From assembly GCA_949751835.1 (NCBI GenBank), contig CATKHK010000079.1:62001-126000 (forward strand): 64,000 bases of DNA, given 5' to 3'. A program made the translations under genes and the position numbers. This stretch comes from Blepharisma japonicum. Taxonomy: Eukaryota > Ciliophora > Heterotrichea > Heterotrichida > Blepharismidae. The notes beneath the pieces were generated by a model. The model was not told the DNA's origin and ran no database searches. It saw only the letters and a list, made by a program, of their open reading frames with translations. Numbering within the stretch: position 1 is the stretch's first letter; each line of letters begins with the position of its first letter. Of this stretch, positions 45,518 to 56,452 are shown piece by piece.

Positions 45518-46495
45518 CTGCAGTCTGTTTCATAATCAACAACTACACTCAAGAAACTCTGGATGACCTTCAAGATTTATTTGAAACTAGAGCAGTTACC
45601 TATATACTTTAGTAAAGAAATTGCTTCTATAACTAAAAGTCCTCTTCTCCAAGGCTATATGTAGTTTAGAGTAAGATGGCGCTTCATCAAAATGGCTAAA
45701 AACTTGGTGCTCATTTGAAGTTGCAGATGGCCCTTGCAAGAAATTCAGGAGTTTTACATGGATGATTCAAAGGAATGGACTGAACTTGGAGAGGCTAGAC
45801 CCATCGATATAGAGGTTATTGAAGAGGAAAAGCGGCGCGGTGGCATTGTATTTGTAAAACAGTTAAACGAGAAAAATTGGATCAAATTGTAGATAGTGAA
45901 ATCTTTATAAGATATTACTACCAGCTGAAAGCTATTGCTGCAGATCATGCACCTAAGGTTACTCTCTGAGTGAGCTTAAAAATACTTTGATTTGGGCCAA
46001 CAGGGTGTGAAAATCTAAATGGGTAAGAGATAGATACCAAACTCTAATATTTATTCCAAGACTCTGGACAAGTGATGGGATGGCTATGAAAATCAAAAAG
46101 CGTTTGCTATTGATAGTGTTAAACACGAAAATGCTGGTTGGCTTTCAAGAAATTTGAAAGTATGGGCTGAATATTATCCATTTCAAGCTCGCTAAAGGTG
46201 TTATATGGAATCAATTCGGCCTGAAGTGCTAATTGTCACTTCAAATTGTTCAATTGAAGGAGTTTTCTCAGAATATTCATGCCTTTTAAGAAGATTTCAT
46301 CAAGTTCATTTTACTAACACTAAATCTAATAAAATGGAAATTAATGATCAGAGCAGAAAGAGAAAGCAAATAACTGCTAGTGAAAAGGTAGAAGGCAGAA
46401 GAAAAAAATTAGACAATATTAGCCTTTATCAAGACAGCAACTCATCACTATTGCATCCAAGGCATGAGCTGATGTCAAAATTGACATCATAATAA
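45515..46495 (+). mobile_element. fossil of a CRESS-DNA virus Rep gene (copy 1)
   Basis: Plus-strand remnant of a rolling-circle replication initiator (Rep) of CRESS-DNA viruses (circo/nano/cyclovirus-like). Both halves are recognisable: an N-terminal HUH-endonuclease part (FIINNYTQET-like motif I; LLQGY like motif II) and a C-terminal superfamily 3 helicase part (WWDGYENQK before Walker B; IRPEVLIVTSN as motif C; LLRRFHQVHF at the end), followed by a basic tail. The middle is poorly preserved. It is broken, with several breaks, and reads best with UGA as Trp, so it decayed or was adapted inside a host with this code. No capsid gene or origin hairpin was recognised. Age: old, but family motifs are still readable. 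Confidence 0.75.
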
Positions 46496-46777
46496 GATCT
46501 TTTGAATTAACTGGTGGCTATGGTCTTGATCATGAAAAGTTTTTAAGATATCAGGCTAAAATTAAGCCATTAAAAACTTATTAACTCTTTTTTTTGATTC
46601 CTTAAGGTTCAGATGATTTTATCTAAAAAAATTAAAAAGATCGGGAGGGTATAAATTAAATTTAGTGATGATTTTTCTCTTAACATGATCAAAATATGCC
46701 AAATAGCAATACTGTTTTAGCTATCATCAAATTAATATTATATTATAAGCAAAGCTTCTCTTTCGAACTTATTAAGA

Positions 46778-47158
46778 TTAAAAGAAATCAGCCTTTCCAT
46801 AATCATTACTCGGATTAGGTTCGTTTAGTAGTGCAATAATATATCTAATTAAAAATTTTGGAGTACAGCGTGGACTTCAACCGGAATTCAAAATTTGATT
46901 GAATACAGTTCCAAAACCTCCAATATTTGGATGGTATATCGGAGTTTTAAAATAAAATTGAGGTGGGCTGCATGGATAACTTGCTGGAAAATTAATTTCA
47001 AATCTAAAAGTGCCACCTTCAAAATAAGAGTCGGATGGGCCATAGAGAGTTCCTTCTCATTTGTAATAGTTATTACCAGATAAATTAACACTCACATTAA
47101 GTTCAGGATCGGATTGTAAGTCATAAAATTCATTAATAAGTCTTGCCGATGCAGTCAT
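46778..47158 (-). CDS. E2-like, copy B (catalytic Cys replaced by Phe)
   Basis: 126 residues, open from ATG to TAA. It aligns with copy A through [28 protein letters not shown] and [17 protein letters not shown]. The position of the active cysteine is Phe86 (GTVFNQIL instead of GVCHPIF), so it cannot form a thioester. The C-terminal helix is missing: the frame ends at NDYGKADFF. This is the layout of a UEV-type pseudo-E2, or of a decaying duplicate; an intact frame with retained HPN favours some constraint, but it may simply be young. Two Trp residues are TGA. Confidence 0.65.
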
Positions 47159-47494
47159 TGCCCTAATTAATTTTTATAGAAAGTTAAATGGGTGATTTCA
47201 AATATCTACGATTTTAAGAAAATAATTATGCAAATTATAGCATTAACTTTCCTTTACAAATTCGTATTTTATATATATAAATACCTATTAGTTCTCATAT
47301 TTTTACTGTTCTATAACTTGCCTAAAACTCTTCCTTTAGCTACGTAAATTTAGAATGCAATATAAATTTATAGAATCTTTATCAGTAATTTTCTTACTAA
47401 CAGAATTATAAATATATATGCACAATAGCAATAATATTTTAATAGTCATCAAGCTTATTAAGATTAGCCTCTTAGTCAATCATTGTATTGAGTT
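47159..47494. other. intergenic between E2 copies B and C
   Basis: 336 bases. It starts with the shared E2 upstream flank (to about 47245) and ends with the shared 3' flank repeat of copy C (from about 47295, TTTTTACTGTTCTATAACTTG). No other feature seen. Confidence 0.55.
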
Positions 47495-47962
47495 CTAGGC
47501 ACTTCCATTTGTTTTATTCATTTGAACCTCCAAAACCTTATCTCTTGCTTTCTGGCGCCATAGGTTTATATCTTGCTTGCAGATAGCAGTAGCCTCATTT
47601 CCATAACCACTACTCGGATTTGGTTCGTTTAATAGCACAATAATATAGCTAATAAAAGCTTTTGGAGTGCAAGATGAATTTCAACTCCTATTAAAAATTG
47701 GATGGCATACAGTTCCATATGTTCCAACGTTTGGATGGTATATAGGAGTTTTAAAACAAAATAGAGGAGGGTTGCTTGGGTAATCTGATGGAAAATTAAT
47801 TTCAAATCTAAAAGAAGCGTTTTCAAAAGGAGAGTCGGCTGGGCCATAGAGAGTTCCTTCTCATATGAAATAGTTATTACGAGATATATTAACACTCACA
47901 TTAAGTTCAGGATCGGATTGTAAGTCATTAAAATCGCTCATAAGTCTTGCTAATGCAGTCAT
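47495..47962 (-). CDS. E2-like, copy C (Cys present)
   Basis: 155 residues, open throughout. [33 protein letters not shown], then [21 protein letters not shown] keep the HPN motif and Cys86. [32 protein letters not shown] and [10 protein letters not shown] follow copy A closely, while the last 20 residues differ. It looks functional by its residues. Upstream, its flank runs directly into the second Rep fossil at about 48037. Confidence 0.82.
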
Positions 47963-48036
47963 TGCTTTAATTAATTTATAGAAAGGTAAAATGGTGATTG
48001 TAAATATCTATCATTTTAAGAAAATAATTATGCAGA

Positions 48037-48349
48037 TTACCCACACTCTGATATTTATTCCAAGACTCTGAACAAGTGGTCGGATGGCTATGAAGATCAA
48101 AAGGTGGTTGTTATTGATAGTGTTGAATCCGAAAATGCTGATTGGCTTTCCAGAAATTTGAAATTATGGGCTGACTATTATCCATTTCAAGCTCACTTAA
48201 GGCATTATATGAAATCAATTCGGCCTGAAGTGCTTATTGCCACTTCAAATCATTCAATTGAAGAGGTCTTCGCAGAATATTCATATACTGTAGAGAATCT
48301 TTTAAGAAGATTTCATCAAGTCCATTTTACTAAGCCAATTTTCTTTTAA
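48037..48349 (+). mobile_element. fossil of a CRESS-DNA virus Rep gene (copy 2, helicase part only)
   Basis: A truncated relative of the fossil at 45515-46495, clearly similar at the nucleotide level over its helicase half (WSDGYEDQK, LKLWADYYPF, IRPEVLIATSN, LLRRFHQVHF). The endonuclease half is absent: the upstream side joins the flank of E2 copy C abruptly at about 48037. Broken by truncation with few other breaks. It probably arose by duplication together with an E2 copy. Confidence 0.72.
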
Positions 48350-49314
48350 TGCAGTCTGCGAATTTAGAAAGCTTTTATCCAGTTGATGAAGCATAAAATC
48401 ATTTTCAAGCAGATTTGGATCTACTTCTGCTCATAATAATTGTATGGACCTCGACAATTTTAAATATGGTATAAATTAAGTTGTAAAGGTTACAAGGCAT
48501 TCACATATATTAATAAATTGAAATAGGTTCTGCTTATTTGTTTTGATGCTAAAACCTTAAGCCCCAAGTACTGAAGGCACAAGAGAAGCGAGAAGGTTTT
48601 TGACGAGCGCACATAGATTGGAAACTGTCTGCTTGTATTGGTTTAACAATATTAGGTCGCAGCACTACAGGCTTGTCTGATTATTCTCGAATTATAGTGA
48701 TAAAAAAAATATATAAATTTTCATTAAAGATCGTTAAATAGTGTCCAATCCTATAAGAATTTTTTATCCTTAAATACGCTTAACACGAAAAAATGAGCAG
48801 GCTTTAAGAAACCAGTTGAAAAAAAAATCAATCAAAAATCATGCATTAGTCATATACACTAGTATGGCTTAAATCTAAGAAATATATCAATTAACTTTAT
48901 TTAGGGCGCTGCTGCTTAAAAATCTAAAATCCCAACTATGTAATAAATTTATTAAATTGATACATTTGTTCTTCATTCTCCGCTCTCAGAAAATTCGATG
49001 AAGATAAATTAGAATGGAAATGCTGATAAAAAATGAGGCTATGGCAATATAGATTTTCTATTAATTCTCTCTTTTCACTGTTCTATAACTTGTCTCACGA
49101 CCGTTGCTTTAGCTATGTAATATAAGAACGCAATAAAAATTTATTTATGTTTATAGACTCTTTCTCAGCGATCAAAGCCTACTAACATAATTATAAATAA
49201 ATATGCACAATAGCAATATTGTTTTAACAATCATCAAATTAATATTATATTATAAGCAGAGTTACTCTTTTAAGTTTATTAAAATTTAAGAAATCAGCCT
49301 CTCGGCTAGTCATT
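48350..49314. other. intergenic: unassigned DNA then E2 flank repeat
   Basis: 48350-48720 has no match in the window; 48540-48680 is somewhat richer in G and C but gives no recognisable protein or RNA. About 48925-49314 is the second full copy of the E2 3' flank repeat also seen at 44275-44644. Confidence 0.5.
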
Positions 49315-49787
49315 TTATTGAGGTCTGCAGGTTTCTCCACTATATCTATTTGGAACGATCTGCTCTCTTGCTTTCCGGCGCCAGAGGTTTATATCTTGCT
49401 TGCAGATAGCAGCAGCAGCCTCATTTCCAAAACCACTACGCGGATTTGGTTCGTTTAATAGTAAAATAATATAGTAAATAAAAACTTTTGGAGTGTAATA
49501 TGAATTTCAACCGCTACTAAAAATTGGATGTCATACATATCCATCTGTTGCAACGTTTGGATGGTATATAGGAGTTTTAAAACAAAATTGAGGTGGGCTG
49601 TTTGGGTAACTTGCTGGAAAATTAATTTCAAATCTAAAAAGCCGCCTTCAAAAGGAGAGCCGGATGGGCCATAGAGAGTTCCTTCTCATTTGTAATAGTT
49701 ATTACCAGATATATTAACACTTACATTAAGTTCAGGATGGTATTGTAATTCATTAAAATCACTCATAAGTCTTTCTAATGCAGTCAT
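49315..49787 (-). pseudogene. E2-like, copy D (frameshifted, catalytic Cys lost)
   Basis: Aligns with copy A from ATG to stop, but lacks one base near 49640 (in the codons after FEGG), which shifts the frame. In the original frame the downstream part still reads [20 protein letters not shown] and LLNEPNPRSG. At the catalytic position the codon is TGA (Trp), not TGC, and the next Trp and C-terminal helix (INLWRRKARE) are kept. A dead copy. The conserved 3' flank repeat lies beside it. Confidence 0.75.
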
Positions 49788-50122
49788 TGCTTTAATTAAT
49801 TTATAGAAAGTAAAAATGGTTATTGTAAATATCCTCCATTTTAAGAAAAATAATTATACAAATTATTACCTTTTCTTAAAGAAAAAATTATTCAAGCTAA
49901 GTTTGAATTTAAATTAGCAAATATGCTGATTATTTTCATAAGAAAACAAAGAGTTTTTTTACATATTATTTTTATATGTATAGAAGAATTATTAAGAACA
50001 TTAAATTACTTCACAAAAGGTAGTAGAAATAATTGGCCATAAAAATGCGAATTTATTTATTGAAACAATATTTTAGAATTATAAGAAAAAATATAATTTC
50101 CAATTTAAAAATTTTTGACAAA
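49788..50122. other. intergenic
   Basis: 335 bases between divergent E2 copy D and the coiled-coil gene. The first 80 bases are the shared E2 upstream flank; the rest is AT-rich and must hold the coiled-coil gene's promoter. An in-frame ATG at 50033 exists but the residues it would add are AT-rich-coded and unlikely. Confidence 0.5.
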
Positions 50123-51388
50123 ATGGATTTCATCGACTCAGACGAAGAAAACCCAAAAGCAAACTCCTGGATCTCCATCAAAAATCTCAAAGCCGCAGCT
50201 GACGTGCATTCAGTATATCGCCAACAGAGCCGAGGGTCTAGCCCACCTTCTTCTCCAAATGCTTCACAAAATTCTAGCATCACAATGGAATGGAAGCCTA
50301 ACACTTACATTAACCAAAGTATATGTTTTAGCTCAATGCATGATCATTATTGTGAAGAAATAATAGAATCAACCCAGACGTTCATGAATGAAAGTGATGA
50401 AGGTTTAGCTTATAAACAAGATATCGACGCTATGAGATATTGCATTCAAAGTAAAGAAAGTAAATTAAGAAAGCTACAAAGGAGATATCAACGAGACATT
50501 GGGAAATTAAAAGATGAGCTTGCTCAATCCAAAGCTGAGACTGAAGCAGCGCAAAAAGAAATTTATTTTTTAAATCAAGAAATAGATAGAATGCAGCAAG
50601 ATTTTACTCAGCAGCTGCTTAATAATCAAGCTAGGCATGAAAGAAAGCTTCAAAGAAGCAAACAAGATTTAGATGCTTTAATATCTGAAAATAACGAAAA
50701 AACAGCGATTTTTGTAGCTGAAAAATTGAGGGCGATCCATCAAGCTGAAATAGACAAAGTGAGGGATGACTATGAAGAACAAATAGAAAGACTGAGAATG
50801 GAGCATGAGCTAGAAATACAGGAAAAAGAAGAAGAGTATGAGAACTTAATCAGCAAAGAAAACACCTTCAAAATTGATGAAGAAAGGCTTGAAGAAATGG
50901 AAAGGGCACATAAAAAAAATATTGAATCGTTGGAAGACAAATATGAAGAAGAAATAGAAAGACTGAAAAAACAGATACAAAATATGAAAGAAGAGAGGCC
51001 AAAAAAGAATTTAGTTATGAAATTTGAAGAAAATAAAATAAATGAAAAAGAAATCCAAGAACTACAAGAAAAAATCCAAATTTTCCAAGAAGAAGCCCAA
51101 GAGCAACGCAGAATTATTGAGTTACAAAAAAAGACAATTGAAGATTTAAGTAAAGAGTTGCAAGGAACCTTTAAAAAGAGGCCTGCAAAAAATCTGAAAC
51201 TTGAAGCTAGTATTGAAAAAGACTTAGAAAAAGACCTGAAAGGCTTAATTGGACAAATAAGGTAATTTCTAGTTAGCAATTATTTGGACACGAGTGATCC
51301 AAACACGTCTAGAGATTTTGGTGACACTCTCCGTACTTTGCAGAGCCGAATTGAGTTTCTTGCAAGCTCAGAAAAACTGAATTTATAA
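50123..51388 (+). CDS. coiled-coil protein
   Basis: 416 residues. An N-terminal Ser/Asn-rich region of about 90 residues (MDFIDSDEENPKANSW) is followed by a nearly unbroken coiled coil from about residue 120 to 370, rich in Glu, Lys, Gln and Arg. A 15-nt intron at 51262-51276 replaces an early TAA with a 37-residue tail (SNYLDTSDPNTSRDFG). No family recognised; ciliates have many such proteins at basal bodies and cortex. I chose the ATG at 50123 because protein-like composition begins there. It flanks the accessory cluster on its right side. Confidence 0.7.
51262..51276 (+). other. 15-nt intron
   Basis: GTAATTTCTAGTTAG in the coiled-coil gene. The downstream exon stays open for 37 codons to TAA at 51386-51388. 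Confidence 0.8.
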
Positions 51389-51859
51389 GTTAATATTTAT
51401 ACATATAATTTTTATAGATTATGCTAGATAATTTATATATCCAAAGCCTAAACTATTTCATTAGCTTATCACTTAAGCATTGATTTATTATTCTGAGCAA
51501 ATTCATTTATCCTGGACTTTAGAGCCCAAACAAATTCACATCATCTGGGTAATCTACCTTTCAACATTCGCTAAGCATATTATCAGCCAATCCTCGGATT
51601 CTCAACAAAAATAAAGATAAATATTTTCATACTGTGCTTCTAATTTTTGAAGAGCTGAAAAATTTAAAATGCATGCTTAAATTTGAGAAATACTTTTTAT
51701 TATTATGCATTTTATCTGCTGACATGTAAATTCAAGAATCTTGCCCTAAAACAAAAATTAATTAAAATATCTTATAATAAAAAAGATTCTTTAATTTTTT
51801 AACTAATTTCTTAAATCTTTAGTCTAATCGCTTTCTCTATTTTATATATTATTACACAA
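51389..51859. other. intergenic, AT-rich
   Basis: 470 bases upstream of the VPS9-domain gene. No gene or repeat recognised. Confidence 0.5.
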
Positions 51860-53197
51860 ATGAAATTCAATCAACTTAACAGTGAAGTTGAAAGTGACCC
51901 AAACGCTCAGCCGAATTTACAATCAGAAGAAACCAAAGTAATTAAATCAGTTGATCTTTCTCTTGAACTAACAAATCGAAATTCCTTTATCCTAGGCACT
52001 GAATATGGACTTGATAGTCAAGATCCCTATATGCCTTCATTTAAAATTGATATACCCTTTTCAGTGAGTTCCAGTACAGTCCTTGATATTTTTACCAAAG
52101 TTGTGACCAGAAAACGCTTCAAAGTAATTGAGAAAACTACCAATATAGCTACAGCAGTTCATAAAGAAGGATATGGCTTTAAAGATATCATCCTCTGCTG
52201 TTTACCAGCTGAAGAGCGGCAAAAAGGGATCATGTCAGCGGTAAGACTATCTATATCTATCAATGAGAGGAAATGCACACGAACAGTTATGCTTAAAGGC
52301 ATCTATGGATTCCCACAAACAATTTGCCCAGTAGTGGAAGATTTCAAGGTAAAAATAGAAGCAGCACTAGAACAGCCATCAGAAGAGAGGGAAATTTATA
52401 TGAATATCTCAAAAGAGGCTGAAGAAGAAAGCATTATGACTTGTAAACACGAGAGCTCATCTTATTACCAATTCCATAAAATTTTGTCTTCTGAATCATA
52501 TACATTAGGAAAATCAATTTCTGATTTTCTCAGTTCTTTTACAAGCCAATATAGAAACCCACAAGAATCAGTAGGATTATTGCCGCAGCCAATAGAGTCT
52601 ATCAAACTTATGGTAGAAGACTCAGTAGAAGCTTTATTTAGTCACTACAACTTTGGCCGGACAAATGCAGAATCTATGATGCATTTCTGTCGCCCTGCGG
52701 TCGAAAAATACATGTATGGGAAGCTTTTCACTCATTTATTTGATATTTATAAAGCCAAAACAAGCTTAGTTGAGCAGAAATTTATAGAAAAAAGAACCCA
52801 GATCTTAGAATTTAACAATGAAGAAATTTTAGAAAAACTGCAAATTAATGAGAAATATAGGCTAATAGGAACTCCTGAGCCTTATTCAGAAGCAATTGAA
52901 GCTTTACGGAAGCTTGAACAAACCTGTATCCCAGTAGAAAAATTAAATTGTTTGCTAAGTATGGTTGCAGCGATGAAAACCTGCGTATTAGACTATTCTA
53001 AAGGAAAAGACGAGCTAAACTCAATGGACGATGAGTTGCCTGTGCTAATGTACATAGTTATAAAGAGCCAAACACAGTTTATAAGTGCTGAGTTGGCTTT
53101 AATTAGTGACTATGTAGGCGCGAAATATGAAAACGAGAAAAGAATCATCGTAAACTTAGAAGGAGCCATAAGATATATAGCTAATGAACTTGAATAA
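51860..53197 (+). CDS. VPS9-domain Rab5 GEF
   Basis: 445 residues. VPS9 proteins exchange GDP for GTP on Rab5-type GTPases at early endosomes. The C-terminal region carries the domain: ECLRKLEQTCIPVEKLNCLLSMV-like helix (ALRKLEQTCIPVEKLNCLLS), then DDELPVLMYIVIKSQTQFISAELALISDYVG, which has the conserved D and P....Y.vi.. pattern contacting Rab. The N-terminal 170 residues are beta-rich and may be a START- or lipid-binding-like fold (FKIDIPFSVSSSTVLDIFTKVV), which I cannot name firmly. No TGA Trp and no intron. The stop lies 4 bases from that of the convergent membrane-protein gene. Confidence 0.82.
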   Translation: MKFNQLNSEVESDPNAQPNLQSEETKVIKSVDLSLELTNRNSFILGTEYGLDSQDPYMPSFKIDIPFSVSSSTVLDIFTKVVTRKRFKVIEKTTNIATAVHKEGYGFKDIILCCLPAEERQKGIMSAVRLSISINERKCTRTVMLKGIYGFPQTICPVVEDFKVKIEAALEQPSEEREIYMNISKEAEEESIMTCKHESSSYYQFHKILSSESYTLGKSISDFLSSFTSQYRNPQESVGLLPQPIESIKLMVEDSVEALFSHYNFGRTNAESMMHFCRPAVEKYMYGKLFTHLFDIYKAKTSLVEQKFIEKRTQILEFNNEEILEKLQINEKYRLIGTPEPYSEAIEALRKLEQTCIPVEKLNCLLSMVAAMKTCVLDYSKGKDELNSMDDELPVLMYIVIKSQTQFISAELALISDYVGAKYENEKRIIVNLEGAIRYIANELE

Positions 53198-53201
53198 ATA
53201 A

Positions 53202-56200
53202 TTATCTATTAACTTCTCTAAGCTCCATAAAGTTGTCAGGTCTTGACTGTCTTTTCTTGTGATAATAAAATATTGAGGAAAGAATCCCAAATATTACAAT
53301 CACAATAAAAACAAATAAAAACCATCAGCTACCGTTAGATGTGTTATACTCTTTTTGGGTTTTAGGTAAGACAATAGAAGTGTATGGAATATATGATAAA
53401 TATGACTCTGGGTATCGAGTATCCACAGCAACCACATTAATGATGGTTTCTTCTGAAGTCTGAATTATTGCTTGTGTCTTGTCTTTTAAAGGAACTTCTT
53501 TAGCTATGGTAGCCTTTTTTGCCATCCTCATTCCACACACTGACTCCATATGTGCAAAACTGTTAGAAGATTGATATAAATAATATTCAATTCCAACGTC
53601 TGGGGTGGACCCATCTTCATATTTTACCTCTTCAAACAAAATCCTATAAGACTTATTGTCTTCTTTTTCATAATAAATTTTGCCTGGTTTCAGTCTTTTT
53701 GGAGATTTCTCATTAGGTCTTAGTGTTTCTGTAATAATTTGGAAAGAATTGCCATGGCTTGATTCACCGTTGCTCATAGAAGAAACTCGCAAGAAATAGC
53801 CTCCTTCAGCAGCTCTAATGGTCCCAAGAATAATCCCGCTAGCAAAATTAATTACTTCTAGGTTAGGAAGGGATGTTTCGAAATTGTTGTAAAATTCTGA
53901 AACTTGTAGTTTGGCGTCACCTAAGCAAGGAATTATGTAAATATTGAGTATAGATAAATTTGGAATGTGAATATAAAAATTGGCTGGTGAAAAATCTGAC
54001 TCTGTGCGATGAATGTGCTGGGAATTTTGAGACAACTCAAGTATATCATAAGGAGAAGTACAGAAAAAAGAAAAATAAGGCTTTGGCTGATAATGAGAGC
54101 CTGAACTTATAAGGAATAAATATCTTCCTGCCTTATCTTGAGGTAAGAAAAAGTCTAATGAGTTATAAATCAAGTCATAATTGCTATCAGAATCATAAGA
54201 AATGTCTGCACGACTTTGTGTAGGAAAGTCAATTACTTTGCTTTGCTCCTCGAAATTTATGTAAACAGCAGGCTTGAAATCATCAGAAAATGTAGATAAA
54301 GAACAAAATAATGGATATATATTTATATCCATAAGGTCTATCCCAAAGGAGAATTTTAATTCATTTGCTTCTAGAGAAAAAGTCTGTATATATTGCCCAG
54401 TCAAATAAATTACAGAATTTTTAGCAAAAGCTACAAAAGAAAATTTCGATATTTCATTTGCTAAAATTCCTATATAAAAAGTCCCGTCGCTATTTTCTTT
54501 ATCATTTTTTGATATCCTTACAATTTCAGTATTTTCTTTTGATGTACTTTTCCACTGATAATTATTTAAAGTTATTGGTAATTTCTTTCCTACCAGTATC
54601 ATAATTTGTCCGTATTCTGCACTTGCTTGGAATTCTAGATCACTTTTATCTTCAACTATAAACATGTAATACTCCCACTGATTTTTCTCTAAATACCATT
54701 TGGATATTACTCCATTTTCAACGATTTCATTATAATATTGATTTTTTGCATTTATATAAAATGAGCAGGAAGCACCTTGAGAAAAAATCGCAATTGCATA
54801 AATACAATCTTGGCAGTATGAAGGGTCTGTATGAGAAACTGTAAGAAAAGAAGTATCATAATTACCTAAAGAAGACCATTTAAATAGATGTATACTTGGC
54901 AAGCAGTCATTGTAATTTTCTGTATTAACTTCGCAAGTGTTTACCACTATGAAGGCAGATCCAGACACAATTGATAGTCTAAAAGTAATATCTGTATCTA
55001 GTGTATTGTGAAATGAAAAATACCCAGGAGTTTTTGGTATAATAAATCCACTTTGTGGCTGTCCTTCTAATAAAGGAACAATAGGGTTTATCTTTGTAGT
55101 CGCAAAAATTGAATATTCACAGCTAGCTTCACAGCGGATTCCAATATGAAAAGTCCCTTTCATTGATTTATGATCCTTGAAAAATTTATCAGCAGAGTTT
55201 ATAATTAAAGGCTTTGTGTCGCGCGAATTCAAATACCACTGACTCGTATTTGCAACTGTAAGACTTTCAAATGATGCATCCATTTCTGCAAATTTCCCAG
55301 AAAAAAGAGTTAAGCTAATAGTCAAGCTTATATCATCGTCAAGAGATTCAAAAGTGTAATAGCTTGCGCGTCTATTAGCATCAATAAATCCTTGAGTTGG
55401 CTGATTATCCAATAAAACTTGTGAAAACATCTGATTATAGGAGACTTTGTATTCACAAAGATCTCCATAGCATAATAGCCCTGCAAGAAATGCACATTTT
55501 TCACCTTTGCAGCTGGAATTTATCATTTCTGGAGATAAATAAATTCTATCTTCTATAAGGGCTGACAGGGAAGACCAGTCATGGTGTGTTTGGTTAACTT
55601 TTTCCCACTCTGAAGGCAACTCACCTTCTTTTTTCATGTCTACCAGTCTTAAATATAAGTCTGCGTCCCCTTGGAGTGAGAGTAAGCTAACATATAAAGG
55701 TTTGTCTTTTTCAATAGGGGAATAGTAATAAGCAATTTGTTTGGATGTCATCTGGCTATTTTGAGCCACTCCATTAGTCAGCAGTATTGGGTTATATTTA
55801 GAGGTCGATATTAAAATTGAATATTTTGAGCTTTGATTGCCGTGAACTGCAATATAGATAGGACAGTCTGTTTTGCACTTCGTTTTTAAATTTTCCCATC
55901 CTAACGCAATTGAATCTGAGCCAAAAGAGATGCTTCTTTCGTCATAGCGGTCTTTTGATAAATCTGGGTTCCCTATACTTATATAGAGATCTGGGTCACC
56001 TGTGAAAGAAGTCAGAGCAATGGTGACGTCAATTTTGTCTTGGCTTGGATTAAAGGTTCATTTGTAGTAATTGTATTTATCTTCATAAACTTCATCATAT
56101 CGGATAATCTCTTCTACTAATTCAAGATAATTATGATCTGTTTGATCATATAAATCAGATCTGATCAGACCAGGGAATTTATGAGATTCTTCTTGTTCAT

Positions 56201-56252
56201 TAACAGAATTGCATAAGACTCCGTATGTAGCAAGAAGAATGGAAATAAACAT
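53202..56252 (-). CDS. large type I membrane protein with repeated beta domains
   Basis: 1016 residues. Signal peptide MFISILLATYGVLC at the start; one transmembrane helix (WWFLFVFIVIVIFGILSSIFYY) near the end; a short basic tail (KKRQSRPDNF). The ectodomain consists of at least five similar modules of about 120-150 residues, each opening like LLEGQPQSGFI...GYFSFHN or LLDNQPTQGFI...SYYTFES and then D..L..SL.L.SG..., the pattern of pre-peptidase C-terminal (PPC) type beta-sandwiches. Paired cysteines occur between modules (CKTDCP, CEASCEYS). Two TGA codons at the module edges are Trp (about 56058 and 53325); reading them joins the signal peptide, body and anchor into one protein. A surface receptor, adhesin or protease cofactor is possible; role unknown. 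Confidence 0.75.
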
Positions 56253-56452
56253 TATTTTAATTAGATAATATAATAATATGCATTAAAATTTATATTAATA
56301 AAATTTTAAGTAATAAAAGATATTTATGGACTATTCAGTCAGTAACAATGGAAATGTCCTTATCCGTATAAAAGCTACTAACTCTAAATTAGGATTTACA
56401 ATAAATTATTATTAAAATTATAAGCTAAGATGAATTAAAATGTGATAAAATT

